From G963704535 sp963704535 (GTDB lineage Bacteria > Chloroflexota > Chloroflexia > Chloroflexales > Roseiflexaceae): a DNA stretch of 64,000 nt. Each line of letters begins with the position of its first letter. Position 1 is the stretch's first letter. The position numbers and the translations under genes are program-made. Under the pieces are notes generated by a model. It was not told the DNA's origin and made no database searches. It saw only the letters and a list, made by a program, of their open reading frames with translations. Below are positions 35,043 through 43,312 of this stretch, piece by piece. The stretch spans positions 9,796,001 through 9,860,000 of the forward strand of contig OY969916.1 in assembly GCA_963704535.1 (NCBI GenBank), given 5' to 3'.

Positions 35043-37025
35043 CTGAACTCTCTAAACATAGGCATTGTGGCGCATGTAGACGCCGGTAAGACCAGCCTGA
35101 CCGAGCGGCTGCTCTTCGCCGCCGGTGTCATCGACGAGATCGGCAGCGTCGATGCGGGCAGCACCCAGACCGATACCCTGGCGCTGGAACGGCAACGCGG
35201 CATTACGATCAAATCCGCCGTCGTGTCCTTCGCCATCGACGACGTCACGGTTAACCTGATCGACACGCCCGGCCACCCGGACTTCATTGCCGAGGTGGAA
35301 CGGGTCTTGAGCGTGCTCGATGGCGCCGTGCTGGTGATCTCCGCCGTGGAGGGCGTGCAAGCGCAGACCCGCGTATTGATGCGGGCGCTCCAGCGGCTGC
35401 ACATTCCCACCCTCCTGTTTATCAACAAGATCGATCGTGGTGGCGCGCACTGTGAACGCGTGCTGCAAAGCATTGCCGAGAAACTGGCCCCGGCAATCAT
35501 CCCGATGGGATGGACCAGCGAACTGGGCACCCGCGACGCTCTTTGCGGGCCATATGCTGCTACTGATATTGATTTTACGTCTCGGCTGGTTAATCTGCTT
35601 GCCGACCACGACGATGCGTTGCTTGCCGCATACGTCAACGACGAGACTGCTGTCTCGTACTGCCAACTCCGCAGCGAGCTTGCGGCACAGACCAAGCAGG
35701 CGCTGGTGCATCCGGTGTTCTTCGGCTCGGCAATCACGGGCGTGGGCGTGGATTGGCTGATCGCCGGCATCAAAGAGTTGCTACATCCAGAGGGTACCGG
35801 GGCCGAAGGCGATCCGGATGGCCCGGTTTCGGGCACAGTGTTCAAGATCGAACGCGGCCCGACCGGGGAGAAGATCGCCTATGTTCGTATGTTCTCTGGA
35901 ACAGTACGAGCGCGGGATCGCTTGCAATTTGGCCGGGATAACGAGGGCAAGGTGACAGCGATCAGCGTGTTCGATCGCGGCTCGGCCGTGCGGCGTGCGT
36001 CGGTCGCCGCAGGGCAGATTGGAAAGCTCTGGGGTCTCGGCGATATCCAGATCGGCGACGCGATCGGCGCATTGCGAACGACTACAGAGCGCCATTATTT
36101 CGCCCCGCCGACGCTGGAAACAGTCATCGTTCCACGCCGCCCCGCCGGCCGAGGTGCGCTCCACGTTGCGCTAGCCCAGCTTGCCGAGCAGGACCCGCTG
36201 ATCAACCTACGCCAGGACGACATCCGCCAAGAGCTGTTCCTCTCGCTCTATGGTGAGGTGCAGAAGGAGGTCATCCAGGCAACGCTGGCGACCGACTTCA
36301 AGATCGACGTCGACTTCCGCGAAACGACGATGATCTGCATCGAACGGCCGATCGGCACAGGTGCGGCCGTCGAGTTCCTCGGCAAGGCGCCCAACCCATT
36401 CCTCGCTACTGTCGGACTACGCATCGAGCCGGCTCCGATCAACACCGGCGTGACGTTCCGATTGGAGGTCAAAGTCGAGACAATGCCGCTGTTTGTGTAC
36501 AAGGCAGTCGAGGAGTTTCGCAAGGCAATCGAGGATACGGTGCAGGAAACACTGCGCCAGGGCCTCTACGGATGGCAAGTTGCCGACTGCACGGTGATCA
36601 TGACGCAGTCCGGCTATGTGTCCCCGATGAGCACACCAAAGGACTTCCGCCTTTTGACGCCGCTGGTTTTGATGAGTGCGCTGAAGCAGGCCGGCACGAT
36701 CGTGTGCGAGCCGATGCACCGCTTCCACCTTGAGATCCCGGCCGACACCTTCGGACGGATACTGCCCGTACTGGCACGGCTGCGTGCGGTTCCGCAAACA
36801 TCGGTAATGCGGGGTTCTTCGTGCCTGCTGGAGGGTGAGATTCCGGCAGCGCGTGTACACGATCTACAGCAAGGGCTGCCGGCGCTGACACGCGGCGAGG
36901 GCGTGCTGGAATGTGCCTTTGATCACTACAAACCGATCCGTGGCACGCTCCCGACTCGGCCACGGTCGGACCACAACCCGCTCAACCGTAAGGAATATCT
37001 GCTGCACATCATGCGGCGAGTTTAG
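35043..37025 (+). CDS. TetM-like ribosomal protection GTPase
   Basis: About 660 residues with strong similarity in layout to Tet(M)/Tet(O)-type ribosomal protection proteins: IGIVAHVDAGKTSLTERLL (G1), ERQRGITIKSA (switch I), DTPGHPDF (G3) and NKIDRGG (G4). The C-terminal domain IV region reads TQSGYVSPMSTPKDFR and the end is DHNPLNRKEYLL. Such GTPases dislodge antibiotic from the ribosome. The usual NIGIVAH strand needs a start upstream of GTG 35067; the best candidate is CTG 35043, five bases after GAGGGG (35032-35037), a non-canonical start. The gene follows a leader peptide and terminators and precedes an MFS exporter, which fits inducible resistance. Confidence 0.85.
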   Translation: MNSLNIGIVAHVDAGKTSLTERLLFAAGVIDEIGSVDAGSTQTDTLALERQRGITIKSAVVSFAIDDVTVNLIDTPGHPDFIAEVERVLSVLDGAVLVISAVEGVQAQTRVLMRALQRLHIPTLLFINKIDRGGAHCERVLQSIAEKLAPAIIPMGWTSELGTRDALCGPYAATDIDFTSRLVNLLADHDDALLAAYVNDETAVSYCQLRSELAAQTKQALVHPVFFGSAITGVGVDWLIAGIKELLHPEGTGAEGDPDGPVSGTVFKIERGPTGEKIAYVRMFSGTVRARDRLQFGRDNEGKVTAISVFDRGSAVRRASVAAGQIGKLWGLGDIQIGDAIGALRTTTERHYFAPPTLETVIVPRRPAGRGALHVALAQLAEQDPLINLRQDDIRQELFLSLYGEVQKEVIQATLATDFKIDVDFRETTMICIERPIGTGAAVEFLGKAPNPFLATVGLRIEPAPINTGVTFRLEVKVETMPLFVYKAVEEFRKAIEDTVQETLRQGLYGWQVADCTVIMTQSGYVSPMSTPKDFRLLTPLVLMSALKQAGTIVCEPMHRFHLEIPADTFGRILPVLARLRAVPQTSVMRGSSCLLEGEIPAARVHDLQQGLPALTRGEGVLECAFDHYKPIRGTLPTRPRSDHNPLNRKEYLLHIMRRV

Positions 37026-37042
37026 CGCGGAGGGAGATTTTC

Positions 37043-37078
37043 ATGTCTGCTGGTAAAGTGCATGTTGACGGTCTGTGA
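37043..37078 (+). CDS. 11-residue reading frame before the MFS gene
   Basis: ATG 37043 has a strong GGAGGGAG seven bases upstream and encodes MSAGKVHVDGL before TGA at 37076. The stop is in the same frame as the MFS gene, whose similarity begins right after it. It is therefore either a regulatory upstream peptide or the true N-terminus interrupted by a nonsense or indel change. Confidence 0.4.
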   Translation: MSAGKVHVDGL

Positions 37079-37117
37079 TGCCAGAATATCGCCGCCATCT
37101 TTCTGCGGTGGGCGTGG

Positions 37118-38272
37118 ATGCGGGCAGTATGCCATCGTGGCTACTGGCTTATCACCAGCCTCTATCTCGTCGTCGACGCCGACCTATCTGCGTTTCAACT
37201 CGTGTTCCTCGGTACCGCCCAGGGGCTCACGTCACTACTGTTCGAGATACCCACCGGGGTCATGGCCGACACGATCAGCCGCAAGTGGGCGCTCGTGATC
37301 GCACACATCGTGATTGGTATCAGCATGGTGATCACGGGACTGGTCACGGCATTCCCGGCACTGGTGGCGACGCAGATGTTGTGGGGGGTGGGTTGGACGT
37401 TCGCGAGCGGCGCCGACGTCGCGTGGGCCACCGATGAGCTTGGCCGCCCCGACCGCGCCGCCAGAGTGTTGACGGCATGTGCTCGCTGGGAGCAGATCGG
37501 AGCGGTCTGCGGGATGGTCGGGTTTGGCGTGCTTGCCTGGGCAACCGATCGCAGTACGTCGATGGTGGTCGCCGGCGTCGCGATGGTGGTGCTCGGACTG
37601 TACGTCGTGGCACGCTTCACCGAACACCGTTTCACCCCAACCCGCGCACACCGTTGGCGACAGTCGGCGGCAATACTCCGGCGTGGGGTCGTCCTCGCGC
37701 GCCGCGATCACGAGATCTTGCTGGTCTTCGCAGCGACCTTCCTCGTGAACGGCGCCGCAGAGGCGTTCGGTCGGTTGTTCCCGAAGCGGCTTGTCGAACT
37801 CGGCTTCCCTGAACAACCGGATCCGATCGCGTGGTTCTCAGGACTCGGTGTCGTCACGCTTGCGGTTGGCGTGCTTGCGCTACGGATCGTCGAGGCGCGC
37901 ATCGATGGTGTGGGCGTCGCCCGTCGCGTCTATGCTACGGCGTGCTTCATCGGAGTCCTCGGCTTGCTCGTGCTGGCCTACGCGCCCGACGACGTCACCG
38001 GCAGCGCGGGCGTTCTCCTCGTGGGCGGCATCGCGTTGACCGTGACGCGTGCCGTCGGCACGATCTGGGTCAACCGCCGCGCCACCAGCGACGTGCGGGC
38101 GACGGTGCAGTCGTTCCTGGCCCAAGCCGAGTATTTCGGCGAAATCCTCTGCGGTGTTGCGCTTGGTGTTCTCGCCCAGGTGACCACCATCAGCGTCGCC
38201 CTGGCGTGTTCGTGTGCGCTTGTCGCCTGCGCCGGCATACTGGTTGTTCGATCACACGCTGGTCGTCGATGA
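37118..38272 (+). CDS. MFS transporter, drug-export type
   Basis: The 384-residue membrane protein has about eleven or twelve hydrophobic segments. The signature LFEIPTGVMADTISRKWAL between helices 2 and 3 matches the MFS loop motif A, and FASGADVAWATDEL is typical of a multidrug subgroup. The ATG used here lies inside the first helix; similarity (AAIFLRWAWMRAVCHRGYWL) extends 12 codons upstream to an in-frame TGA at 37076, beyond which the SD of the 37043 start is found. The gene probably starts upstream in the living cell. It is co-transcribed with the TetM-like gene, 17 bases after its stop by the 37043 start. Confidence 0.83.
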   Translation: MRAVCHRGYWLITSLYLVVDADLSAFQLVFLGTAQGLTSLLFEIPTGVMADTISRKWALVIAHIVIGISMVITGLVTAFPALVATQMLWGVGWTFASGADVAWATDELGRPDRAARVLTACARWEQIGAVCGMVGFGVLAWATDRSTSMVVAGVAMVVLGLYVVARFTEHRFTPTRAHRWRQSAAILRRGVVLARRDHEILLVFAATFLVNGAAEAFGRLFPKRLVELGFPEQPDPIAWFSGLGVVTLAVGVLALRIVEARIDGVGVARRVYATACFIGVLGLLVLAYAPDDVTGSAGVLLVGGIALTVTRAVGTIWVNRRATSDVRATVQSFLAQAEYFGEILCGVALGVLAQVTTISVALACSCALVACAGILVVRSHAGRR

Positions 38273-38288
38273 TCGGATGGCGCCGTTC

Positions 38289-38353
38289 TCCTTTACAATG
38301 TGGGTAGGGGGAGACTGAGCGGGCTGCCCCTCAAACCCCTTTTTCCCAGAAAG
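38289..38353. repeat. Palindromic element, copy K
   Basis: CTCCTTTACAATGTGGG at the left, core GAGCGGGCTGCCCCTC, and CCCTTTTTCCCAGAAAGGAG at the right. The right end supplies the AAGGAG ribosome site of the enoyl-CoA hydratase gene. Confidence 0.75.
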
Positions 38354-38363
38354 GAGCCGCGAG

Positions 38364-39127
38364 ATGCATCTCGACACCATGTTCATCACCCACGATGGGC
38401 CAATCGCAACCCTGCACCTGAACCGCACGGAGCGTTTGAATGCCTTTGGCAACCAGGGCACGATCGATCTCGTCGCTGTCGCCATGGCGCTGGCGCAGGA
38501 CGAGCGCACCCGCATTGTGATCATCACTGGCGAGGGGCGCGCCTTCAGCACCGGCATGGATCTGAAAGAACTCTCGGCCGGCGCCGTCGATATGACCTAC
38601 CACCATCGCTGGGAGAGTGCCCTGCGCACGTTTGAGCTGATGGATCAGGTGGTCTTGAGCGCGATCAATGGCTACTGCATCGGCGGCGGCCTACAGTTGG
38701 CGCTCGCAGGTGATGTGCGTATTGCCGCCGTGTCGGCGCAGCTCGGCCTGCCTGCGGTGAAGGAAGGATTGATCCCCGGTATGGGCGTGTGGCGTCTGCC
38801 GCGCTACATTGGCCTCGGCCGCGCGAAGCAGCTGATCCTGTCGGGCCAACTGCTGGACGCGCACGCCGCGCACGCGATCGGCATGGTCGATGAGGTGGTC
38901 GCCGATGATGAGCTGTCGGGGCGCGTGCAGGCCATCGCCGAGCAGTATCTTCAGGTCCATGGGCGTCGGTGCTGCTCTCCAAGCGCCTGACCAACCAGGC
39001 GTTCGATCGGCCGTTCGACACGTTCCTGCCGGAGTACTTCGCCGCGCAGGCCGAGGCCATGCTATCGACCGACCACGCCGCAGCACTGCAAGCGTACCGT
39101 GAGGAGCAGGAGCGGAAGCATGGATAG
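38364..39127 (+). CDS. Enoyl-CoA hydratase/isomerase family protein (one frameshift)
   Basis: Crotonase-fold protein of about 254 residues: ATLHLNRTERLNAF at the N-terminus, oxyanion-hole segments GRAFSTGMDLKEL and INGYCIGGGLQLALAGDVRIA, and GLIPGMGVWRLPRYIG. The usual second catalytic Glu is not obvious. At about 38958-38964 one base is missing; with it the protein continues SVLLSKRLTNQAFDRPFD and ends at TAG 39125. As written, the frame stops at 38990. Restoring a T in CGTCGG would repair it. The stop overlaps the start of the PaaK-like gene, consistent with an intact operon. Confidence 0.8.
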
Positions 39128-40424
39128 CAAAGAGCATCCCAACATCTGGGACCAAGCCGAGACCCTGCCCCGCCACGAGATAGAGCAGCTTCAACTCGCG
39201 CGGCTGCGCGCTTGCATCGAACGTGCGGTGCAGGGCACCGCGTTCTACCGGGGACGGCTGGCCGCCGGCAGCGTCAACACGCTCGATGATCTGGCCCGGC
39301 TGCCGTTCACAACCAAGCAGGATCTACGTGATCACTACCCGTTTGGCTTGTTTGCCGTACCGATGCACGAGGTTGTTCGCGTGCATGCATCGAGCGGGAC
39401 CACGGGCACCATGACAGTGGTCGGCTATACGCGTGGCGATCTCGATCTGTGGGCCGAGTTGGTTGCTCGTGCGCTGGCGGCTGCGGGCGTGACGGCAGCC
39501 GACATCATCCACAACGCTTATGGCTACGGCCTGTTCACCGGCGGGCTGGGCTTCCACGATGGTGCTACCCGGCTCGGCGCTGCCGTCATCCCGGTGGCGG
39601 GCGGCAACACCCGACGCCAGGTCCAGCTCCTGCGCGATTTCGGTAGCACCGTCTTGTGCAGTACCCCATCCTATGCGTTGAGGATCGCCGAGGTGGCTGC
39701 GGAGGAGCGGATCGACTTGCGGGCGCGGTCGCTCAGGATCGGTCTGTTTGGTGCCGAGCCATGGTCCGAACAGATGCGGCAGGAGATCGAAGCTCGTCTG
39801 GGCCTACGGGCGTTCGACCACTACGGCCTCTCGGAAATCACCGGGCCGGGTGTGGCCGGCGAATGTGTCCAGCAGCAAGGACTGCACCTCAACGAGGATC
39901 ACTTCATTCCCGAGATCATCGACCCCGCGAGTGGCGAGCGCTTGCCGGACGGCACTGTGGGTGAGTTGGTCCTCTCAAGTGTGACCAAGGAGGCGCTGCC
40001 GCTGCTGCGTTACCGCACCGGCGATCTCACCTACTTGCTGCGCGAGCCGTGCGCCTGCGGTCGCACGACGACGCGCATGGGCAGGGTGCTGGGCCGCACC
40101 GATGATATGATCATTGTGCGCGGTGTCAATGTCTTCCCCTCACAGATTGAAGCTGTGCTGCTCCAGGATGCTGAGGTCGCACCGTACTATCAAATCATCA
40201 TCGATCGTGATCGCTACTCGATGGACGTGCTCGAACTGTTGGTCGAGGCGCAAGCCGAGCTGTTGGCCACCCCGGAGCGGCGCAGCCAACTTGAGCACCG
40301 CCTCAAGGATGGCATACGGAGCACGCTGGGAATCACCTGCGACATTCAGCTCGTGGCACCCGGCCAGATACCGCGCAGCGAGGGCAAAGCCGTGCGGGTG
40401 GTGGATAAGCGGCGGGTATCATAG
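39120..40424 (+). CDS. Phenylacetate-CoA ligase family (PaaK-like) AMP-forming enzyme
   Basis: The 434-residue adenylating enzyme has the P-loop HASSGTTGTMTVVGYT, then HNAYGYGLFTGGLGFH, SEITGPGVAGEC and YRTGDLTYLL, ending with the small C-terminal domain GRTDDMIIVRGVNVFPSQIE. The PaaK group activates aromatic acids as CoA thioesters; the exact substrate is not determined here. ATG 39120 overlaps the TAG of the crotonase gene. With the hydratase it makes an acyl- or aryl-CoA metabolism pair. A strong terminator follows. Confidence 0.92.
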   Translation: MDSKEHPNIWDQAETLPRHEIEQLQLARLRACIERAVQGTAFYRGRLAAGSVNTLDDLARLPFTTKQDLRDHYPFGLFAVPMHEVVRVHASSGTTGTMTVVGYTRGDLDLWAELVARALAAAGVTAADIIHNAYGYGLFTGGLGFHDGATRLGAAVIPVAGGNTRRQVQLLRDFGSTVLCSTPSYALRIAEVAAEERIDLRARSLRIGLFGAEPWSEQMRQEIEARLGLRAFDHYGLSEITGPGVAGECVQQQGLHLNEDHFIPEIIDPASGERLPDGTVGELVLSSVTKEALPLLRYRTGDLTYLLREPCACGRTTTRMGRVLGRTDDMIIVRGVNVFPSQIEAVLLQDAEVAPYYQIIIDRDRYSMDVLELLVEAQAELLATPERRSQLEHRLKDGIRSTLGITCDIQLVAPGQIPRSEGKAVRVVDKRRVS

Positions 40425-40429
40425 ATGCG

Positions 40430-40470
40430 TAAACACCACCGCTCGCCATGCTGGCGAGCGGTGGTGTTTA
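40430..40470. terminator. Bidirectional terminator, 19-bp perfect stem
   Basis: TAAACACCACCGCTCGCCA (40430-40448) pairs perfectly with 40452-40470 around the loop TGC. It lies between the converging PaaK-like and small minus-strand genes, with A-rich and T-rich ends on both strands. Confidence 0.92.
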
Positions 40471-40486
40471 CGTTGGCGTGAGCGCA

Positions 40487-40867
40487 TTAAGACGCTGTCA
40501 GTGACTCGGACTGATTCTTACCACGCGAATTGCGCCGACGCTTGGACTTCTTCTTCAGGCCCATCGATGCGATGGCGTTCGAGTTGGGGCCGTACTGGGC
40601 GAGCACTTGGGCCTTGACGCCCAGCATCGCTTCGTGCAGCGCCCACTCGGCCGCCATGAGCTCGTCGCGGGCGGCGGCCTGCGCCCTACGGGTGTGGATT
40701 TCATTCTGCCGGGCCTGTTCGATGCGGTGCTGAATCGCGACCAATGCCTCGACCTCGTGGGCGGGATTGACCGGGGCATAGTCGTTCAGCTTCTGCACGA
40801 CTGTCAGCGCCTCCTGATCTGCGTTGATGACATCTGAATTGAGCCGGTAGAGACGGGTTGGGGGCAT
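40487..40867 (-). CDS. Small conserved-looking hypothetical protein
   Basis: The 126-residue protein is mostly helical and charged, with VNPAHEVEALVAIQHRIEQA in the middle and a very basic tail (GLKKKSKRRRNSRGK). A clear SD (AAGGAG) precedes ATG 40867, and the convergent terminator follows the stop. I do not recognise the family. The basic tail could contact nucleic acid, which is only a suggestion. Confidence 0.7.
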   Translation of the reverse strand: MPPTRLYRLNSDVINADQEALTVVQKLNDYAPVNPAHEVEALVAIQHRIEQARQNEIHTRRAQAAARDELMAAEWALHEAMLGVKAQVLAQYGPNSNAIASMGLKKKSKRRRNSRGKNQSESLTAS

Positions 40868-41014
40868 AATGGATCTCCTTGCGCGGCGCGGTGTTCCGGC
40901 GCCGCATCTTTATAGATTGAGGAGCAGCAAGCAAGCTGTCCTGCAATGTATTGTAATATGTCGCATTACCAGGGTATAACCATCGCGCAGCCAAGGACGA
41001 TCGAGCGGTTCCCA

Positions 41015-41335
41015 CGGGCATTCTTGCGGCTCGCCACACACGACCCAGCAATATCCACAGACACACCAGCATTTTTTAGGAACAGCCCAGCGCGCTCCAC
41101 ACACGACCCAGCGATGTCCATAGACACACCAGCGATATCCACAGACACACCAGCGTTTTTTAGGAACAGCCCAGCGCGCTCCACACACGACCCAGCAATA
41201 TCCACACACACACCAGCGTTTTTCAGGAACGGCCCAGCGCGCTCCACACACGACCCAGCGATGTCCACACACACACCAGCGTTTTTTAGGAACAGCCCAG
41301 CGCGCTCCACACACGACCCAGCGATGTCCACAGCA
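41015..41335. repeat. 63-bp tandem repeat, about five units
   Basis: Units contain CCCAGCGCGCTCCACACACG, then ACCCAGCGATGTCCACA and ACACCAGCGTTTTTTAGGAA. Variants differ by a few bases, and one unit has an extra 21-base partial copy. Because 63 is divisible by 3 and the unit lacks stops, long frames stay open on both strands, which is not proof of coding. It is not a CRISPR array: there are no unique spacers. Confidence 0.88.
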
Positions 41336-41492
41336 CTCTTGCAACTCGCCACACTGAGTCCGGCGGCGCACATAGAGCGTGTGGCGCATCTCTATGGACG
41401 ATCCGGCGGTGCTCAGGGGCAACCTGGCGGCTCGCGGGAGCCGTGTGGGGCATGGGCCACAACGAGATGGCGCGGCGGGAGGGATCGTGGGT

Positions 41493-41533
41493 TAGGTCCA
41501 ATACCTTTCGACTCAGACCTGACAGGTCTTACT
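41493..41533. repeat. Third copy of the AGACCTGACAGGTCT element
   Basis: TTAGGTCCAATACCTT is followed by the palindrome AGACCTGACAGGTCT at 41515-41529. It matches the copy at 21879-21909 over about 40 bases. Confidence 0.65.
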
Positions 41534-41927
41534 TAGAGGGCGTTTGGAAATGCTCTGTTCATCATCGAATGAATTCGATACCTGAAACCAGTAAACGTGT
41601 TCAAACACAATGTTAGCCTACGTCCAAAGACCCGTACTCTCTTGAAGGCCCAAGAAGGTCGCAACGCTTTACTGCCAGATCTCGTATATACTATGACTGT
41701 GACCATATTTGTCTTGCCCACTCAGGAGCGTGCGTATGGATCTGAACAGAATGCGTGCTCCAATCTGGCAGTTCATCGGACCAGCGTTGCGCTTGCAGCT
41801 TTAATCATACCTCTTGGCCATAGTAGCCCTGCGTGGCATCTCTTAGGAGTTTTGTCGCATTCGCGATAGCATATTTTGTCTTTCCAAAATGCGGCGAATT
41901 GTCAACATACTTATTTGGATAAACACA
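41534..41927. other. Lower-GC intergenic stretch, no gene recognised
   Basis: The region is richer in A and T than its surroundings and has short frames on both strands without good ribosome sites or recognisable motifs. It may be acquired DNA or gene debris. Confidence 0.4.
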
Positions 41928-42455
41928 ATGTCAGAACAGCGCGAGCGGAGATGGCGGAATTGGGGAGATCACCCAATTGTTGTCCTTATTGGCCTGATTG
42001 TCGCCAGTATTACATTGTTTGGTTTCATAACCGGAAAGACACGTTTAGCTGATTACGTGACCATAGGTACAGTGACTGCTGCTCCGACGCTTATACTCCC
42101 AGCTTCAATACGCACCGAGACTCCACCTTTCAATTCCATGGAACCTATGGACACTACGGTATCAGTAGTTGCAACAATAGAATTACCGACATCATCATCT
42201 GTGGAAGTAGCGACGCAAACGCCGATCATAGTATCACTACGGCGATTGGAAGTCGCTGACAACTATGATCATTTCGTCTCAGTGCGCTTGCAGCCGATAA
42301 GCACAAGCACAGAAATCAAGCGTCTTTATACTGGAGATATTGTTTTTTGTTCATACGAAATGCAAGGTGAAAACATCAAAGGAGCAAGTACATGGATCTA
42401 TTGCCCTGATGAAGGTGGCTTTATTTTTCTCCCATTGCTCATTCCAAGATCTTAA
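41928..42455 (+). CDS. Hypothetical single-pass membrane protein
   Basis: A start at ATG 41928 gives about 175 residues: a basic N-terminus (SEQRERRWRNWGDHP), one transmembrane helix (IVVLIGLIVASITLFGF), a Thr/Pro/Ser-rich stretch of about 60 residues and a C-terminal domain with two cysteines. The topology suggests a small domain outside the membrane. Base composition is lower in GC than its neighbours. No family recognised. Confidence 0.55.
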   Translation: MSEQRERRWRNWGDHPIVVLIGLIVASITLFGFITGKTRLADYVTIGTVTAAPTLILPASIRTETPPFNSMEPMDTTVSVVATIELPTSSSVEVATQTPIIVSLRRLEVADNYDHFVSVRLQPISTSTEIKRLYTGDIVFCSYEMQGENIKGASTWIYCPDEGGFIFLPLLIPRS

Positions 42456-42535
42456 CTATCCATAGCAGTGCGCGAGAAGCAGTTGGGCCGCCTTCGAGCC
42501 AACCCCCTACCACCCGAAGGCGACCCACTCGTCCT

Positions 42536-42715
42536 CTATTCGACGCCGACAATCGCTGTCTCATCAAATGCCATTGGATAGCGCGTCACGACTGCATCGA
42601 CGATCGCTTCACCCAGCGCCCAAAAGCCCCGCTCCGCCTGTACCTCTATCGCGGCCCACGCCCATCGCCACGCTTGACGCCACGCGTATACTAGATCTTG
42701 TAGCAGCCGTTCACC
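42536..42715 (-). pseudogene. Possible gene remnant
   Basis: The minus-strand frame has no start codon but reads as protein-like sequence, including IEVQAERGFWALGEAIVDAV and VVTRYPMAFDETAIVGVE before a stop at 42536. Upstream the frame meets TGA. It could be the 3' end of a lost gene. The family is not recognised. Confidence 0.3.
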
Positions 42716-42856
42716 TCATGCTTCTCACTCGCTCCGTTTCCCTGCACATTAGATTTTCTCCACCCACGGCGAAGGGCGGGACGAGAATATCCGTCGGCGA
42801 GCTGCTGCATGGGCGTTTGGCGGGTTTGAACCGGATTATAGTAATAGGAGGTCGTG

Positions 42857-43303
42857 ATGTCTGCACAAAAGTATGCGACGAGCATTCGGGCACTCCTTGA
42901 AATCCAAAACACGCGCGATCTAGACGGCATCGATGCCCTCGTGACGGAGGACGTGGAACTGTTCTATACCCCGACAGGCGAGATTTTCCGCGGGCGGGAC
43001 GGTTGCCGCCAATTCACCCAGTTCTGGCTGACCGCCTTTCCGGATGCCGCAGTCGAGGTGGTCAATGAGGTGGCGGCTGGTGATTGGGAGATTATTGAGT
43101 GCATAGGGCGGGGTACCAACACAGGCCCCATGCCGGGTCCACTCGTTCAACATACGCCAACTGGCCGGAAAATCGAGGTGCGTTTCTGTTGGGTCGCCCA
43201 TCTTCGCCAAGGCCAGATTGACAGCCTGCGTGATTACCAAGACCACGCCACTGTGATGCAGCAGCTCGGCCTGGCGGGGCTTGCCAAGGAGGCGAGTGCC
43301 TAA
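42857..43303 (+). CDS. SnoaL-like / nuclear transport factor 2-fold protein
   Basis: The 148-residue protein has the cone-shaped SnoaL/NTF2 pattern: a first helix (ALLEIQNTRDLDGIDALVTEDVE), GEIFRGRDGCRQFTQFW and a C-terminal beta sheet with GQIDSLRDYQDHATVMQQLG. Members include polyketide cyclases, hydrolases and many of unknown role. ATG 42857 is chosen because AGGAGG lies just upstream. It converges with the PPOX-type gene, only nine bases apart. Confidence 0.85.
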   Translation: MSAQKYATSIRALLEIQNTRDLDGIDALVTEDVELFYTPTGEIFRGRDGCRQFTQFWLTAFPDAAVEVVNEVAAGDWEIIECIGRGTNTGPMPGPLVQHTPTGRKIEVRFCWVAHLRQGQIDSLRDYQDHATVMQQLGLAGLAKEASA

Positions 43304-43312
43304 ATCTAACAC

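Noticed and set aside
41015..41335. CRISPR array
   Set aside because: The repeat is directly tandem with no unique spacers, and no cas genes are nearby.
40946..41536. Long plus- and minus-strand reading frames across the 63-bp tandem repeat
   Set aside because: The unit is a multiple of three and lacks stops in several frames on both strands, so openness is expected without coding. No good ribosome site or recognisable fold is present.
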